Assembly (NCBI GenBank): GCA_963776055.1
Contig: CAVZLD010000013.1
Coordinates: forward strand, 632,376-696,375
DNA from: CAVZLD01 sp963776055
GTDB taxonomy: Bacteria > Planctomycetota > Planctomycetia > Pirellulales > Pirellulaceae
DNA length: 64,000 nucleotides
Direction of reading: 5' to 3'
The notes beneath the pieces were generated by a model. It ran no database searches. It was not told the DNA's origin and saw only the letters and a program-made list of their open reading frames with translations. Numbering within the stretch: the stretch's first letter is position 1; each line of letters starts with the position of its first letter. A program made the translations under genes and the position numbers. Positions 9,752 to 18,105 of the stretch are shown here, piece by piece.

Positions 9752-10247
9752 CGGTACCACCCCTGATCTCACGGGGGTTCAGCTCGTCGCGCTGGCCCAC
9801 CCCGCATACCTTCTGTATTACTTCGGAATCCACGAGCCCGTAAAGGATCTGACCGGATTAGCGGCCATCGGCAGCGATCTGTCGCACGGGTACGAAAGCA
9901 CCCCCGGCGACTGCGCCCCACTCGCCTGCTGGAATGTCGACTAAGTTTAGTACTATTGTCGAGTTTAAATCCTCGGTCAAGCGGGACCTGCGTAGGTCGG
10001 GCCCACTTCGCCCCTTTTGCGGCTTGGGTAGGCCAGTCCATGGAGGCCGCCGTCGATTCCAGATGGCCGCTTTTCTGGCGGCAGGGCGAGAGAGGAGAAT
10101 CTTGGCTGCTCCGGAAACGCGCCCACCGAATGTGGGGTATGTTAGTCATCTTCCTTCGAATGCGGAATCGTTCCCGGGGCGTTGTTTGGAAGACGTTTCG
10201 GAACAGTCGACCGCGAACGCGCGTGCAAAGCCAGGAAAGGATGGGTG
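9752..10247. promoter_or_regulatory. Divergent intergenic region between cysI and pgpA
   Basis: About 500 bases separate the minus-strand cysI gene from the plus-strand pgpA gene, and no convincing reading frame lies in it. The most AT-rich patch, 9936-9970, contains the perfect inverted repeat ACTAAGTTTAGT at 9940-9951 and a further TACTATTGTCGAG, which could be promoter and operator sequence for cysI. Regulators of cysteine synthesis often bind AT-rich palindromes, but no regulator gene is adjacent. The regulatory role is inferred. Confidence 0.35.
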
Positions 10248-10748
10248 ATGGAAGCTGATCGTCCGCGAGCTGATTTCCGGTTGCAGTTGGCGACCGGTCT
10301 GGGGCTGGGCCGCAGCCCGATCGCACCAGGAACGGTGGGCACTCTGGGAGGGCTCCCGTTCGCCTGGGCCATTGCGCACCTGCCGCACGTCGGATTCCAG
10401 GTCGCCGCAATCCTGGTGTTGTGTGGGGTGGGCGTTCCGATCTGCACCTACGCGGTGCGACATCTTGAGCGCAAGGACCCGGGCTGTGTTGTCTGGGACG
10501 AGATCGCCAGCTTGCCGATCACCTTTTTTCTCGTGCCTCTCGAATCCTGGTCTCGTCCTGGCGTCGTGCTGGCCGGTTTCCTGCTCAATCGACTGTTCGA
10601 CATCACCAAGCCACCGCCCGCTCGACAAATGGAACATTGGCCGGAGGGTCTTGGGGTCATGGCCGACGACTGGGTGGCCGGAGTCTATTCCTGTTTGGCG
10701 CTCCATGCCATGTTGCAGTGGGTTCTACCCAGGTTCGGTGGTGGGTGA
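10248..10748 (+). CDS. pgpA: Phosphatidylglycerophosphatase A
   Basis: This 166-residue inner-membrane phosphatase converts phosphatidylglycerol phosphate to phosphatidylglycerol. PgpA motifs are in order: GLGRSPIAPGTVGTLGGLP near the N-terminus, CVVWDEIASLPITFF in the middle, NRLFDITKPPPAR and GVMADDWVAG near the end, with hydrophobic helices between. The start at 10248 follows AGGAAAGGATGGGTG; the longer frame from 10182 has no support. folD follows 77 bases downstream on the same strand. Confidence 0.92.
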   Translation: MEADRPRADFRLQLATGLGLGRSPIAPGTVGTLGGLPFAWAIAHLPHVGFQVAAILVLCGVGVPICTYAVRHLERKDPGCVVWDEIASLPITFFLVPLESWSRPGVVLAGFLLNRLFDITKPPPARQMEHWPEGLGVMADDWVAGVYSCLALHAMLQWVLPRFGGG

Positions 10749-10825
10749 CGTCGTTTGCGGCGTTGCGATACAATTTTGGGCGGGTTGGATCCGGCTAATT
10801 CTGCAGTAAGGCAAGGGTGAACACC

Positions 10826-11704
10826 GTGAGTGCCAAGTTGCTTGACGGAAAAGCGATCGCCAAGGAAATTCGATTGGAACTGGCCGAATCGGTGGTCGAG
10901 TTCATCGAGAACAATGGGATGGTACCGACTCTCGCGGCGGTGCTGGTGGGCGAAGACCCGGCCAGCGAGGTGTACGTGCGGAACAAACGTCGCGCCTGTG
11001 AGCAGGTCGGCATAGAGAGTCAGTTGCACCGACTGCCCGAAGGAACGGATCAGGAAACACTACTCGACCTGATTGCGCGCCTGAATAAATCGCACGAAGT
11101 CCACGGAATTCTGGTCCAGTTGCCGTTGCCCGAGCAGATTCATGCGGTTCGCGTGCTGGACGCAGTGAGTCCGTGGAAGGACGTCGATGCCTTTCACGCG
11201 GAGAATGTCGGACGCATTGCCCAAGGTCGCCCGCGGTTTCTGCCTTGCACTCCGCATGGCATTCAACAGATGCTCCACCGCAGCGATCTTCCGGTAAGTG
11301 GGAAGCACGTGGTCGTCGTCGGCCGCAGCGACATCGTGGGAAAACCGTTAGCAATGATGCTGATGCAACGCAGTTCGCCGTTAGGCCCGACGGCGGCCAA
11401 CGCGACGGTGACGGTCTGCCACAGCCGCACGAACAATCTGGCGGCAGTGACTCGCCAAGCAGACATCCTCGTCGTGGCGGTGGGTCAGCCCAATCTGATC
11501 ACCGCGGAAATGGTGTCCCCGGGGGCGGTCGTGATCGACGTTGGAATGAACCGCTTGGCGGATCGACTGGTGGGCGACATCGAGTTCGACAGCGTCTGCC
11601 AGGTCGCCGGACACGTGACCCCCGTGCCGGGTGGCGTCGGTCCGCTGACGGTGGCGATGTTGTTGCGCAACACGCTAACGGCTGCCGAGCTGCAAGTGGC
11701 CTGA
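10826..11704 (+). CDS. folD: Bifunctional methylenetetrahydrofolate dehydrogenase / methenyltetrahydrofolate cyclohydrolase
   Basis: About 292 residues, normal for FolD. The enzyme interconverts 5,10-methylene- and 10-formyl-tetrahydrofolate using NADP. The family signatures are complete: EDPASEVYVRNKRRAC with the YxxxK catalytic pair, GILVQLPLP, the dinucleotide-binding GRSDIVGKPLAMML, VIDVGMNRL and TPVPGGVGPLTVAMLL. Two GTG codons are possible starts, 10817 and 10826; AAGG at 10813-10816 sits 9 bases before the second and directly against the first, so I use 10826. Its stop codon abuts the start of the DUF72 gene. Confidence 0.95.
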   Translation: MSAKLLDGKAIAKEIRLELAESVVEFIENNGMVPTLAAVLVGEDPASEVYVRNKRRACEQVGIESQLHRLPEGTDQETLLDLIARLNKSHEVHGILVQLPLPEQIHAVRVLDAVSPWKDVDAFHAENVGRIAQGRPRFLPCTPHGIQQMLHRSDLPVSGKHVVVVGRSDIVGKPLAMMLMQRSSPLGPTAANATVTVCHSRTNNLAAVTRQADILVVAVGQPNLITAEMVSPGAVVIDVGMNRLADRLVGDIEFDSVCQVAGHVTPVPGGVGPLTVAMLLRNTLTAAELQVA

Positions 11705-12588
11705 ATGAAGGAACACTACTATCTGGGATGCCCTGTCTGGGCGTGTGAGCGCTGGAAGGGGCAGCTGTACACGACCAACGCGGTGCGCAGTGAATGGCTT
11801 CCGCAGTACTCCCAGGTCTTCTCGACGGTGGAAGGCAACAGTGTCTTCTATCACCTACCGAACCTCGAGACCGCTCGTCGATGGTCGGACTCCGTCTCCC
11901 CCGGATTCCGCTTCGCACTCAAATTCCCGCGCGTCATCACGCACGAAAAACGGTTGCGCAATGCCACCGAGGATACGCGCGCGTTCCTCGAGGTGTTGGA
12001 TTTGCTGCATCAATCGGGATGTCTGGGAACCTGTTGGCTGCAACTTCCGCCGGGGTTTGCTCCGCACCAATTGCCCGACTTGAAAACCTATCTCGATCGA
12101 CTGCCCCGGCATCTCTCATTCGCCGTGGAGCTCCGACAGCCGGTCTTCTTTCGTCCCGGGCCGGCGGAGCAAGAACTGAACGAACTGTTGGAAGAACGGG
12201 AAATCAACCGCGTGATCCTCGACAGCCGACCGCTGTTCAGTGCCCCGCCCGAGGATCCAAGCGAAGTGATTTCGCAGAGTCGCAAACCGCGGTTGCCAAT
12301 CTGCTATTCCGTAACCGGATCACACCCGTTTGTCCGGTTGATCGGTCGCAACAACCTGCCTCAGAACTCGCCCTGGCTCGCGAGTGGGCACCGCGCATGG
12401 CGCGATGGATCGAGTCGGGCGTCGTGCCATTCATTTTCACGCACACCCCCGACGAACGCTACGCACCCAGCCTGGCGCGGATGTTTCACGAAGAGTTGCG
12501 CCGCCACACGAACGTTGTCTCGGAAATGCCGTCCTGGCCCGGGGAAGGAGACGACGACGCGCCCAAGCAGTTGGAACTGTTTTCATGA
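11705..12588 (+). CDS. DUF72 family protein (YecE-like), frameshifted
   Basis: A 294-residue DUF72 protein, a TIM-barrel-like family of unknown reaction. Typical features are YYLGCPVWACERWKG, STVEGNSVFYHLP, FRFALKFPRVITH, CWLQLPPGF and FAVELRQPVFF. Near base 12358 the frame is lost: RLIGRNNL should run on as ASELALAREWAPRMARWIESG, which is read one frame over. A single G missing from the ctgcctc stretch restores it exactly. The C-terminus then carries PFIFTHTPDERYAPSLARMF, as family members do. The start codon follows directly after the folD stop, suggesting coupling. Confidence 0.85.
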
Positions 12589-12704
12589 GGAATGTGCATC
12601 CGAACAGGCACGTCGACCGGTGAAAGCTTGGCTCTGGCCAGCGTGCGTCGCCCCCTAGGGTGAATTGGCCAGCGGATGGGGAAATCAGCGGGCAAAGGCG
12701 AACG

Positions 12705-14867
12705 ATGCCGGAAACCATCGCCGGAGTCATCGAACGGGTCACCTATCACAACCCGGAGAACGGATTCGCCGTGCTTCGGGTGCGTGCGACCAGTCACGGC
12801 GACCTGTCCACCGTTGTCGGCCGACTTCCGTCGGTCACCGTGGGTGAACATCTGCGGGCTACCGGGCACTGGACCGTCGATCGGGAGCACGGACCGCAGT
12901 TTGCGGCGGACCGGATTGAGGTCACGCATCCGACCTCCGCGGAAGGGATCGAGAAATATCTGGCGTCGGGCGCAATCCGCGGTGTGGGCCCCCGACTGGC
13001 TGAGCGAATCGTCCGAGCCCACGGGGAACGAACGCTGGAGGTCCTGGAGAAGGCTCCTGACTTTCTGCTGCAGATTAAGGGGATCGGTCGAGAGCGATTG
13101 AAACGAATCCGGCAGAGTTGGCAGGAACAGCGCGCCGTCCGCGACATGATGCTTTTTCTGGCCGAACACGGCATCGCCGCCGGTCGCGCGCTGCGGATCT
13201 ACCGAACGTACGGTGAAGACGCCATCGCAATCATCCAGGAGAATCCGTTTCGCTTAGCGGACGACATCCGCGGAATTGGTTTCAAAACCGCCGATGAACT
13301 AGCAGGCCGATTGGGGATCGATCAACGCGACCCTCGCCGAGCCCGCGCGGCCGTGCGGTACGCGTTATGGGAGTTGGCTGCCCAGGGCCACTGCGGCTAT
13401 CCCCAGTCCGGTGTCATCCGAGCCACCACCGAGCACGTGCAAATCGAGCCGCGACTCGCGGAAGAGGCGGTCGAGCACGGGGTGCAGGAGGGCGCTGTGG
13501 TGCGTGAGGAAGTGGACGGCACTCCCTGGATCTCCCTGCAACATCTCTATCAGGCCGAGGTCGGTCTGGCACAATCCGTCGAACGAATTCGCACGACCAT
13601 CCCTCATCCGCTACCAGCCATCGACGTCACCCAAGCCCTCCGTTGGGTCGAGCGGCGGCTGGGAATCGAACTCGCCAAAGCGCAGCGAGAAGCGGTGCGG
13701 CAGGCCTGTTCGCAGAAGCTGCTGATCATCACCGGGGGACCCGGAGTCGGCAAGACAACGCTGATACGAAGCATCCTCGAGATCTTTTCGGCCAAGGGCT
13801 TGACCTGCGTCCTGGCAGCTCCCACCGGACGGGCCGCCAAACGGCTTGCCGATACCACCGAGCGTGAGGCCAGCACGATCCATCGCCTCCTGGAATTCGA
13901 CCCGTCCAGCGGAGACTTTCGCCGGAGCCCCCGGTTCCCGCTACGCGGCGATCTCTTCGTATTGGATGAAGTCTCGATGGTCGACGCGGTATTGGGTCAC
14001 CAATTCCTGCGTGCTGTCCCCAGCACCGCTGCCGTCATCCTGGTTGGCGACGTCGATCAGTTACCCTCCGTCGGCCCGGGCGCCGTGCTGTCCGACCTGA
14101 TCGCATCCGGCGTGGTTCCGGTGGTCCAATTGACGGAGATCTTTCGCCAGGCTCGTTCCAGCCGGATCGTCACCGCCGCCTACGCGGTAAATGAGGGCAC
14201 GGTCCCCGAGTGGGCGACACCGGAGGAGTCGAGCGATTTCTACTTCGTGGAATCGAAAGAACCGGAATCCATCAGCCATCTGATCGTGCGACTCGTGCAG
14301 CAGCGTATTCCGGCGCGATTCGGCGCGGACCCACGGCAGGACATCCAGGTTCTGTCGCCGATGAACCGTTCGTCGCTGGGGACACGCCAGCTGAATCAGG
14401 TCCTGCAGGACGCGCTGAACCCGGGCGGCGACCTACCGGAAATCGAACGATTCGGATGGACCTTTCGAGTGGGTGATCGCATCATGCAAACCGTGAACAA
14501 TTATGACCGCGAAGTGTTTAACGGCGACCTGGGAATCGTGCGGCACATCCATCGTGTGGAACAGGAATTGACCGTTCAGTTTGAAGGACGCGAGGTCTCC
14601 TATGATTTTGGCGACTTGGATGAACTGCAACTCGCCTACGCGTTGTCGATTCACAAGAGCCAAGGATCCGAGTTTCCGTTCGTTGTTATTCCGCTGCATA
14701 CGCAGCATTTTCCGATGCTGCAACGTAACCTGCTCTACACCGCGATCACGCGCGGCAAGCGGTTGGTCGTGATTGTCGGCAGTCAAAAAGCGCTGTCGCT
14801 GGCCGTTCATCGCGCGGACACCAAGCGCCGCTACACAGCCCTTTGCAGACGACTGCAACAAACGTAG
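12705..14867 (+). CDS. recD2: SF1B DNA helicase RecD2
   Basis: About 720 residues, the length of stand-alone RecD2 rather than the RecBCD subunit; no recB or recC is near. The N-terminal ~330 residues hold the RecD2 OB-like start (IERVTYHNPENGFAVLRV) and helix-hairpin-helix segments (IRGVGPRLAERI, IKGIGRERLKRI, IRGIGFKTADELA). The helicase core follows: Walker A GGPGVGKTTLIRSI near residue 343, Walker B DEVSMVD, GDVDQLPSVGPGAVL, and the C-terminal UvrD-like motif SIHKSQGSEF and LLYTAITRGKRLV. The family unwinds DNA 5'-3' in repair. I use the ATG at 12705, which starts the conserved region. Confidence 0.93.
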   Translation: MPETIAGVIERVTYHNPENGFAVLRVRATSHGDLSTVVGRLPSVTVGEHLRATGHWTVDREHGPQFAADRIEVTHPTSAEGIEKYLASGAIRGVGPRLAERIVRAHGERTLEVLEKAPDFLLQIKGIGRERLKRIRQSWQEQRAVRDMMLFLAEHGIAAGRALRIYRTYGEDAIAIIQENPFRLADDIRGIGFKTADELAGRLGIDQRDPRRARAAVRYALWELAAQGHCGYPQSGVIRATTEHVQIEPRLAEEAVEHGVQEGAVVREEVDGTPWISLQHLYQAEVGLAQSVERIRTTIPHPLPAIDVTQALRWVERRLGIELAKAQREAVRQACSQKLLIITGGPGVGKTTLIRSILEIFSAKGLTCVLAAPTGRAAKRLADTTEREASTIHRLLEFDPSSGDFRRSPRFPLRGDLFVLDEVSMVDAVLGHQFLRAVPSTAAVILVGDVDQLPSVGPGAVLSDLIASGVVPVVQLTEIFRQARSSRIVTAAYAVNEGTVPEWATPEESSDFYFVESKEPESISHLIVRLVQQRIPARFGADPRQDIQVLSPMNRSSLGTRQLNQVLQDALNPGGDLPEIERFGWTFRVGDRIMQTVNNYDREVFNGDLGIVRHIHRVEQELTVQFEGREVSYDFGDLDELQLAYALSIHKSQGSEFPFVVIPLHTQHFPMLQRNLLYTAITRGKRLVVIVGSQKALSLAVHRADTKRRYTALCRRLQQT

Positions 14868-14925
14868 ACCTCGCATACCAACTCACCGGCCCCTGCGAAC
14901 CGAGTGTTTGCGCATGGTGGCCGAT

Positions 14926-15798
14926 TCACACGCCGCCTGGCGGATCCACGTCAACTCCATTCGAATCCCCAGCCAGTTTACGCCGTTGCCGTTGGGCTTC
15001 GTACAACAGCACGGCAGCCGTAGCCGACACATTCAGACTGTCGACCGATCCGAGCATCGGCAGCTTGACGCCCTGATAGGCCGGTTGAACCCAGTCGGCC
15101 GAGACGCCATGGGCTTCACTGCCAAGCACAAAGGCGGTCGGCCCGGTGTAGTCCAACCGATCGTAGGCAAGGGATGCATCCAGGCGGGCCACGCACACTT
15201 GCGTGCGGTGTTCGACAAGCCACGCTTGGACTTTTTCACTTGACTCCGCACAGACCTGGCCGGTGAAGACGGTCCCCAAACTGGCGCGAATTACGTTGGG
15301 ATTGAACAGATCCGTCATCCCATCGACAACCAGGATCGCGTCAACTCCGGCGCCATCCGCCGTGCGAATCATCGCGCCGACATTCCCGGGTTTTTCCATG
15401 CCCTGCAGTACAGCCAGCAGCGGACGCGGAGAAAGCCGGAGGTCGTGCAAGGACCGCACCGGGGTCTCGGCCACCGCCACCACCCCATCGCGACGCTCGC
15501 CGTAGCTGAGTTTCGCCAGCAAGCGTTCCGGCAGTTCGATCAGGCGTACCCCTTGATCGGCGAGTGAAGGCAGCCACGACTGCAACTCGGGCCCTTGCCA
15601 TGCCGGCGCATCGAAAAACAACTCGAGCAACCTCACCCGGCCGCGAAGGGCCCGCTGGATTTCGCGACGTCCATCGATCAGGATGCGCTGCTGTTGTCGC
15701 CGATGTCGCCGGTCGCGCAGCTGACACACCGATTTGAAGTGCGGATTCTGCGCCTCGTAATTCGACCTGGTTCGATCGTCACGGGGACCGCCATTCAT
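14926..15798 (-). CDS. SpoU/TrmH family RNA 2'-O-methyltransferase
   Basis: About 290 residues. The C-terminal ~150 residues carry the SPOUT-class motifs: AVLQGMEKPGNVGAMIRTADGAG (motif 1 region, with the catalytic Arg), FVLGSEAHGVS (motif 2) and LPMLGSVDSLNVSATAAVLLYE (motif 3), forming the knotted SAM site. The N-terminal part is a substrate-binding domain. The family methylates a ribose in tRNA or 23S rRNA; the target cannot be told from sequence. The open frame reaches 16011, but conserved sequence begins near the ATG at 15798; ATG 15822 is an alternative. It converges with recD2, leaving 58 bases. Confidence 0.87.
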   Translation of the reverse strand: MNGGPRDDRTRSNYEAQNPHFKSVCQLRDRRHRRQQQRILIDGRREIQRALRGRVRLLELFFDAPAWQGPELQSWLPSLADQGVRLIELPERLLAKLSYGERRDGVVAVAETPVRSLHDLRLSPRPLLAVLQGMEKPGNVGAMIRTADGAGVDAILVVDGMTDLFNPNVIRASLGTVFTGQVCAESSEKVQAWLVEHRTQVCVARLDASLAYDRLDYTGPTAFVLGSEAHGVSADWVQPAYQGVKLPMLGSVDSLNVSATAAVLLYEAQRQRRKLAGDSNGVDVDPPGGV

Positions 15799-16000
15799 CA
15801 AGAAGACTGACCGTTCCTGCATCACTGGATATGGCACGACAAGCGGTTTCAAAACCGGTTTGGAAATGCGTTCTCGTGTTCTGTCAACCCGGAGAATTCG
15901 GATGGCAATTCGGGGAATTGTAACCCAATGCGCAACTTCAAAACGCACGCTTCGGGTTACGATGGTCGGCTCGCCCCGAAAACCAAGTCTTGACAAGGCC

Positions 16001-17185
16001 CTAGATTTCATCCAGCAGTTCTACGGCCGCGAACTTCTGCCCCTCCAGCATCGCCAAGCTCGCACCGCCTCCGGTGCTCACGTGGGTCACCTGTTCGGCA
16101 AACCCCAACTGTTGGATTGCGGCAGCGCTATCCCCGCCACCAATGATACTGGTGCCCTTCCCTTCGGCGATGGCCTTGGCAACCGCCTTGGTCCCTTCGT
16201 CGAAGGGCGGCATTTCGAAGACGCCCATCGGACCGTTCCACACGATCGTTTTGGCCTTGCGGACCAGATCCGCGTACATCTTCGCTGTTTCGGGGCCGAT
16301 GTCCAAACCCTGGTACCCATCCGGAATCTTCCCGGCCGGCACAATCATTTTCTTGCAGTCCGCGCTGAAACTGTCTCCGCAGTGATTGTCTACCGGCAGC
16401 ACCAACTTCTCGGCCCCCGCACTCAACAACTCTTTGGCCAAGTCCACCTTATCCGGCTCGACCAGGCTATCACCAACCGCCCCCCCCTGGGCCAACACAA
16501 AGGTGTACGCCATCGCGCCGCCAATCAGAACTTGGTCGCAGATCCCCAGCAGGTTATTGATCACACTGATCTTGTCCGAGACCTTCGCCCCGCCCAGAAT
16601 CGCGACAAACGGCCGGTCAGGTTGGGCGATCACATCCGTCAGATACTCGATTTCCTTGGCCACGAGGAAACCCACGACTTTTGGTTTGCCGCCCATTACC
16701 TGGGGGACCGCAACCATCGACGCATCCTTGCGGTGGCAGGTGCCGAACGCATCATTGCAATAGATGTCCGCCATGTCGGCCAGCACCTGCGCAAAGTCAG
16801 CGCTTCCCGACTTTTCTCCCGGGTTAAAACGCAGGTTCTCCAGTACGACGACGCCACCCGGTTGCAACGCCGCCACTTTTGCTTGCGCGTCATCACCCAC
16901 CGTGTCGCTGGCGAATGCCACCGGTCCGTCCACCAGTTGCGACAGCTTGTCGGCCGTAGGCCGCAGGCTGAACTTCGGGTCTGGCTCATTCTTTGGTCGC
17001 CCCAGATGGCTCATCAAGATCAACTTGCCGCCTCGGTCCAACACGGACTTGATCGAAGGCAGCGCCATTCGAATTCGGCGGTCATCGGTGATCTGCTGCT
17101 GGTCGTCCAACGGCACGTTGAAATCGACGCGCATCAAAACCGTTTTGCCATTCACATCCACGTCTGCGATCGTCTTCTTGGCCAT
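16001..17185 (-). CDS. pgk: Phosphoglycerate kinase
   Basis: This 394-residue protein matches the family length. The enzyme transfers phosphate between 1,3-bisphosphoglycerate and ADP in glycolysis. Seen in order: VLMRVDFNVPLDD, SHLGRPKNEPD, NLRFNPGEKSG, DAFGTCHRKDAS, ILGGAKVSDKISVINNLL, the nucleotide-binding NGPMGVFEMPPFDEGT and the C-terminal GGGDSAAAIQQLG...STGGGASLAMLEG. No glycolytic neighbour is present. A 202-base gap with no clear signal separates its end from the methyltransferase gene that follows on the same strand. Confidence 0.96.
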   Translation of the reverse strand: MAKKTIADVDVNGKTVLMRVDFNVPLDDQQQITDDRRIRMALPSIKSVLDRGGKLILMSHLGRPKNEPDPKFSLRPTADKLSQLVDGPVAFASDTVGDDAQAKVAALQPGGVVVLENLRFNPGEKSGSADFAQVLADMADIYCNDAFGTCHRKDASMVAVPQVMGGKPKVVGFLVAKEIEYLTDVIAQPDRPFVAILGGAKVSDKISVINNLLGICDQVLIGGAMAYTFVLAQGGAVGDSLVEPDKVDLAKELLSAGAEKLVLPVDNHCGDSFSADCKKMIVPAGKIPDGYQGLDIGPETAKMYADLVRKAKTIVWNGPMGVFEMPPFDEGTKAVAKAIAEGKGTSIIGGGDSAAAIQQLGFAEQVTHVSTGGGASLAMLEGQKFAAVELLDEI

Positions 17186-17657
17186 CTTGCGACCTTTCCT
17201 TCCTCTGTCACCTCGATCTGGAGTGGAGCTCGATAGAGCCGGGCCATGCCGGCGGGTTCGGACTCAATCAGGATTCTCGTCGGACCACGGTTCCGTCCCC
17301 CGCCGTTGCGGCGGGCCACCGAAACGAGATTCTATCTTAGAGACTTGACAACCACCGTTGAAGCGGTCGGCGGGGCTGTCTTTCGCCTTTCTTGGCAGTG
17401 ACCGCAATGGTCACGATGGGCGAATGGCTCTGGCCGGCCCATGAAATATCCAGGCCAACGCCGGCGGTAGCTCACGAGCGGCGTCTTCTGCCACGCACGA
17501 TTGCATTGAACCGACTCCGGCCATCTGCTATCCTTGCCCGCGCTGCGGCGGCGTTGCGGATCCAGCCTACCGACGATCGTTGGAGCTGGAAGCGACTTTC
17601 TTCGACGGTCGTCATTCTCCTTCGACACGCTCCTGCTTCTTCAGGGAGAAGACCACG
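17186..17657. other. Divergent intergenic region between pgk and yjbQ
   Basis: This 472-base stretch has no credible gene. It holds a strong short hairpin, CCCGCCGttgCGGCGGG at about 17299-17315, without a T-run on either side, so it is not an evident intrinsic terminator. Promoters for both flanking genes should lie here, but no clear -35/-10 pair stands out. Confidence 0.4.
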
Positions 17658-18098
17658 ATGGTTCATCAAGCGAGAATTGAGCTGGCTACAACCGGCCACG
17701 GACATCTTCAGGACATCACCGATCGTGTGGCAAGCATCATCGCCGACAGCGGGATTCAGACCGGTACTGCGCACATCTTCCACATCGGCAGCACAGGGGC
17801 AATTGGGACGATCGAGTTCGAACCTGGGCTACAACGCGATCTGCCCGAAGTGCTCGATCGCTTGATCCCTCCGAGCAAGAACTACGGGCACGAACTGGCG
17901 TGGCACGACGGCAACGGACATTCCCACTTGCAGGCCACTTGGCTCGGCCCTTCGCTCTCGGTACCGGTGCAAGAGGGGCGTCCCGTGCTGGGCACCTGGC
18001 AGCAGGTTTTCCACTTGGAATGTGATGTGCGCAGCCGGCGACGAGAGATTGTCGTGACCGTCACCGGAGACCGTCCCGCCGTTGATCGCAACATATGA
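17658..18098 (+). CDS. YjbQ/UPF0047 family protein
   Basis: This 146-residue member of the YjbQ (UPF0047) family, sometimes called secondary thiamine-phosphate synthase, has the conserved core: ITDRVASIIADSGIQTG, AHIFHIGSTGAIGTIEFEPGL, AWHDGNGHSHLQATWLGPS and GTWQQVFHLECDVRSRRREI, with the conserved His residues. The family's physiological role is unsettled; E. coli YjbQ has weak thiamine-phosphate synthase activity. AGGGAGAA lies 9 bases before the ATG at 17658; the longer open frame from 17580 is unsupported. It converges tightly with the large membrane protein gene. Confidence 0.9.
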   Translation: MVHQARIELATTGHGHLQDITDRVASIIADSGIQTGTAHIFHIGSTGAIGTIEFEPGLQRDLPEVLDRLIPPSKNYGHELAWHDGNGHSHLQATWLGPSLSVPVQEGRPVLGTWQQVFHLECDVRSRRREIVVTVTGDRPAVDRNI

Positions 18099-18105
18099 CC
18101 CGCGG

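Noticed and set aside
9769..10410. 213-codon minus-strand frame in the cysI-pgpA spacer
   Set aside because: Arg/Pro-rich composition, no recognisable domain, and it overlaps the true pgpA start.
15860..17236. 458-codon open frame on the plus strand across pgk
   Set aside because: It is the antisense shadow of phosphoglycerate kinase, rich in His/Arg and without any family resemblance.
17299..17315. CCCGCCG/CGGCGGG hairpin as a terminator
   Set aside because: No T-run follows on either strand, and it lies upstream of both neighbouring genes.
17463..17471. GGCGGTAGC, identical to the core of the E. coli ops element for RfaH
   Set aside because: It lies 28 kb from the NusG-like gene, in front of yjbQ, and the element is specific to enterobacterial RfaH; a nine-base match in GC-rich DNA is expected by chance.
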